From a virus, in IMG/VR virus record IMGVR_UViG_3300025122_000204, positions 1-20,744 of that record: a stretch of 20,744 bases of DNA; one strand, written 5' to 3'. Shown piece after piece: positions 20,711 through 20,744 of this stretch. The notes under the pieces were generated by a model, which was given only the letters and a program-made list of their open reading frames with translations, had not been told where the DNA came from and searched no databases. The position numbers and the translations under genes were made by a program. How positions within the stretch are numbered: the first letter of the stretch is position 1; the number at the start of each line of letters is the position of its first letter.

Positions 20711-20744
20711 GAGGGCTTACACGCCGACGACGACGATGCGTAGA

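Overview
The window is a stretch of a T4-like tailed phage (myovirus-type, class Caudoviricetes). Every gene I can support lies on the minus strand, so the window reads from right (20,744) to left (1). The assignment rests on a recognisable T4-type head module: large terminase (gp17-like), portal (gp20-like), prohead protease (gp21-like), scaffold (gp22-like) and the N-terminal part of a gp23-type major capsid protein, plus a gp47/gp46-like recombination nuclease. The host is probably Gram-negative: there is a lipobox cytochrome c, a spanin-like protein and strong AGGAGG-type ribosome binding sites. Base composition looks moderate (roughly low to mid 40s % GC by eye, not computed). A phage-encoded bS21 protein fits the phages of aquatic bacteria in which such genes are known, but the host cannot be named.

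Region A (about 20,744-14,968) holds nucleic-acid metabolism and accessory genes. It starts with an extended -10 promoter and one 1051-residue protein that fuses Mre11/SbcD and Rad50/SbcC halves. An HNH homing endonuclease gene follows; its last 15 codons copy the last 15 codons of the nuclease gene (51-bp direct repeat, 1,004 bp apart). Then come a ParB-like protein, a MazG/HisE-like NTP pyrophosphohydrolase, a lipoprotein c-type cytochrome, a 55-residue membrane protein and two small related proteins, mostly joined by ATGA/GTGA overlaps.

Region B (about 14,967-13,061) is a likely restriction-modification pair behind its own host-type promoter: a PD-(D/E)XK-like nuclease and a beta-class DNA methyltransferase.

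Region C (about 13,060-9,630) holds a hypothetical protein, a holin-like protein whose ribosome binding site sits in the loop of a perfect 10-bp hairpin, an i-spanin-like protein, a tubulin/FtsZ-family GTPase, a secreted membrane-anchored protein, a zinc-binding protein and an unrecognised protein just ahead of the terminase.

Region D (9,630-1) is the DNA-packaging and head module. Terminase and portal are directly adjacent; the tail sheath and tube genes found between them in T4 are absent here. Added to the T4-like set are a membrane protein, a fibre-like protein, a likely decoration protein and a ribosomal protein bS21 homologue.

The most unusual points are the tubulin-like GTPase beside the lysis and packaging genes, the self-healing HNH insertion at the end of the recombination nuclease, the cytochrome c, the restriction-modification pair and the hairpin over the holin start. 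No tRNA, rRNA, CRISPR array or insertion sequence was recognised.
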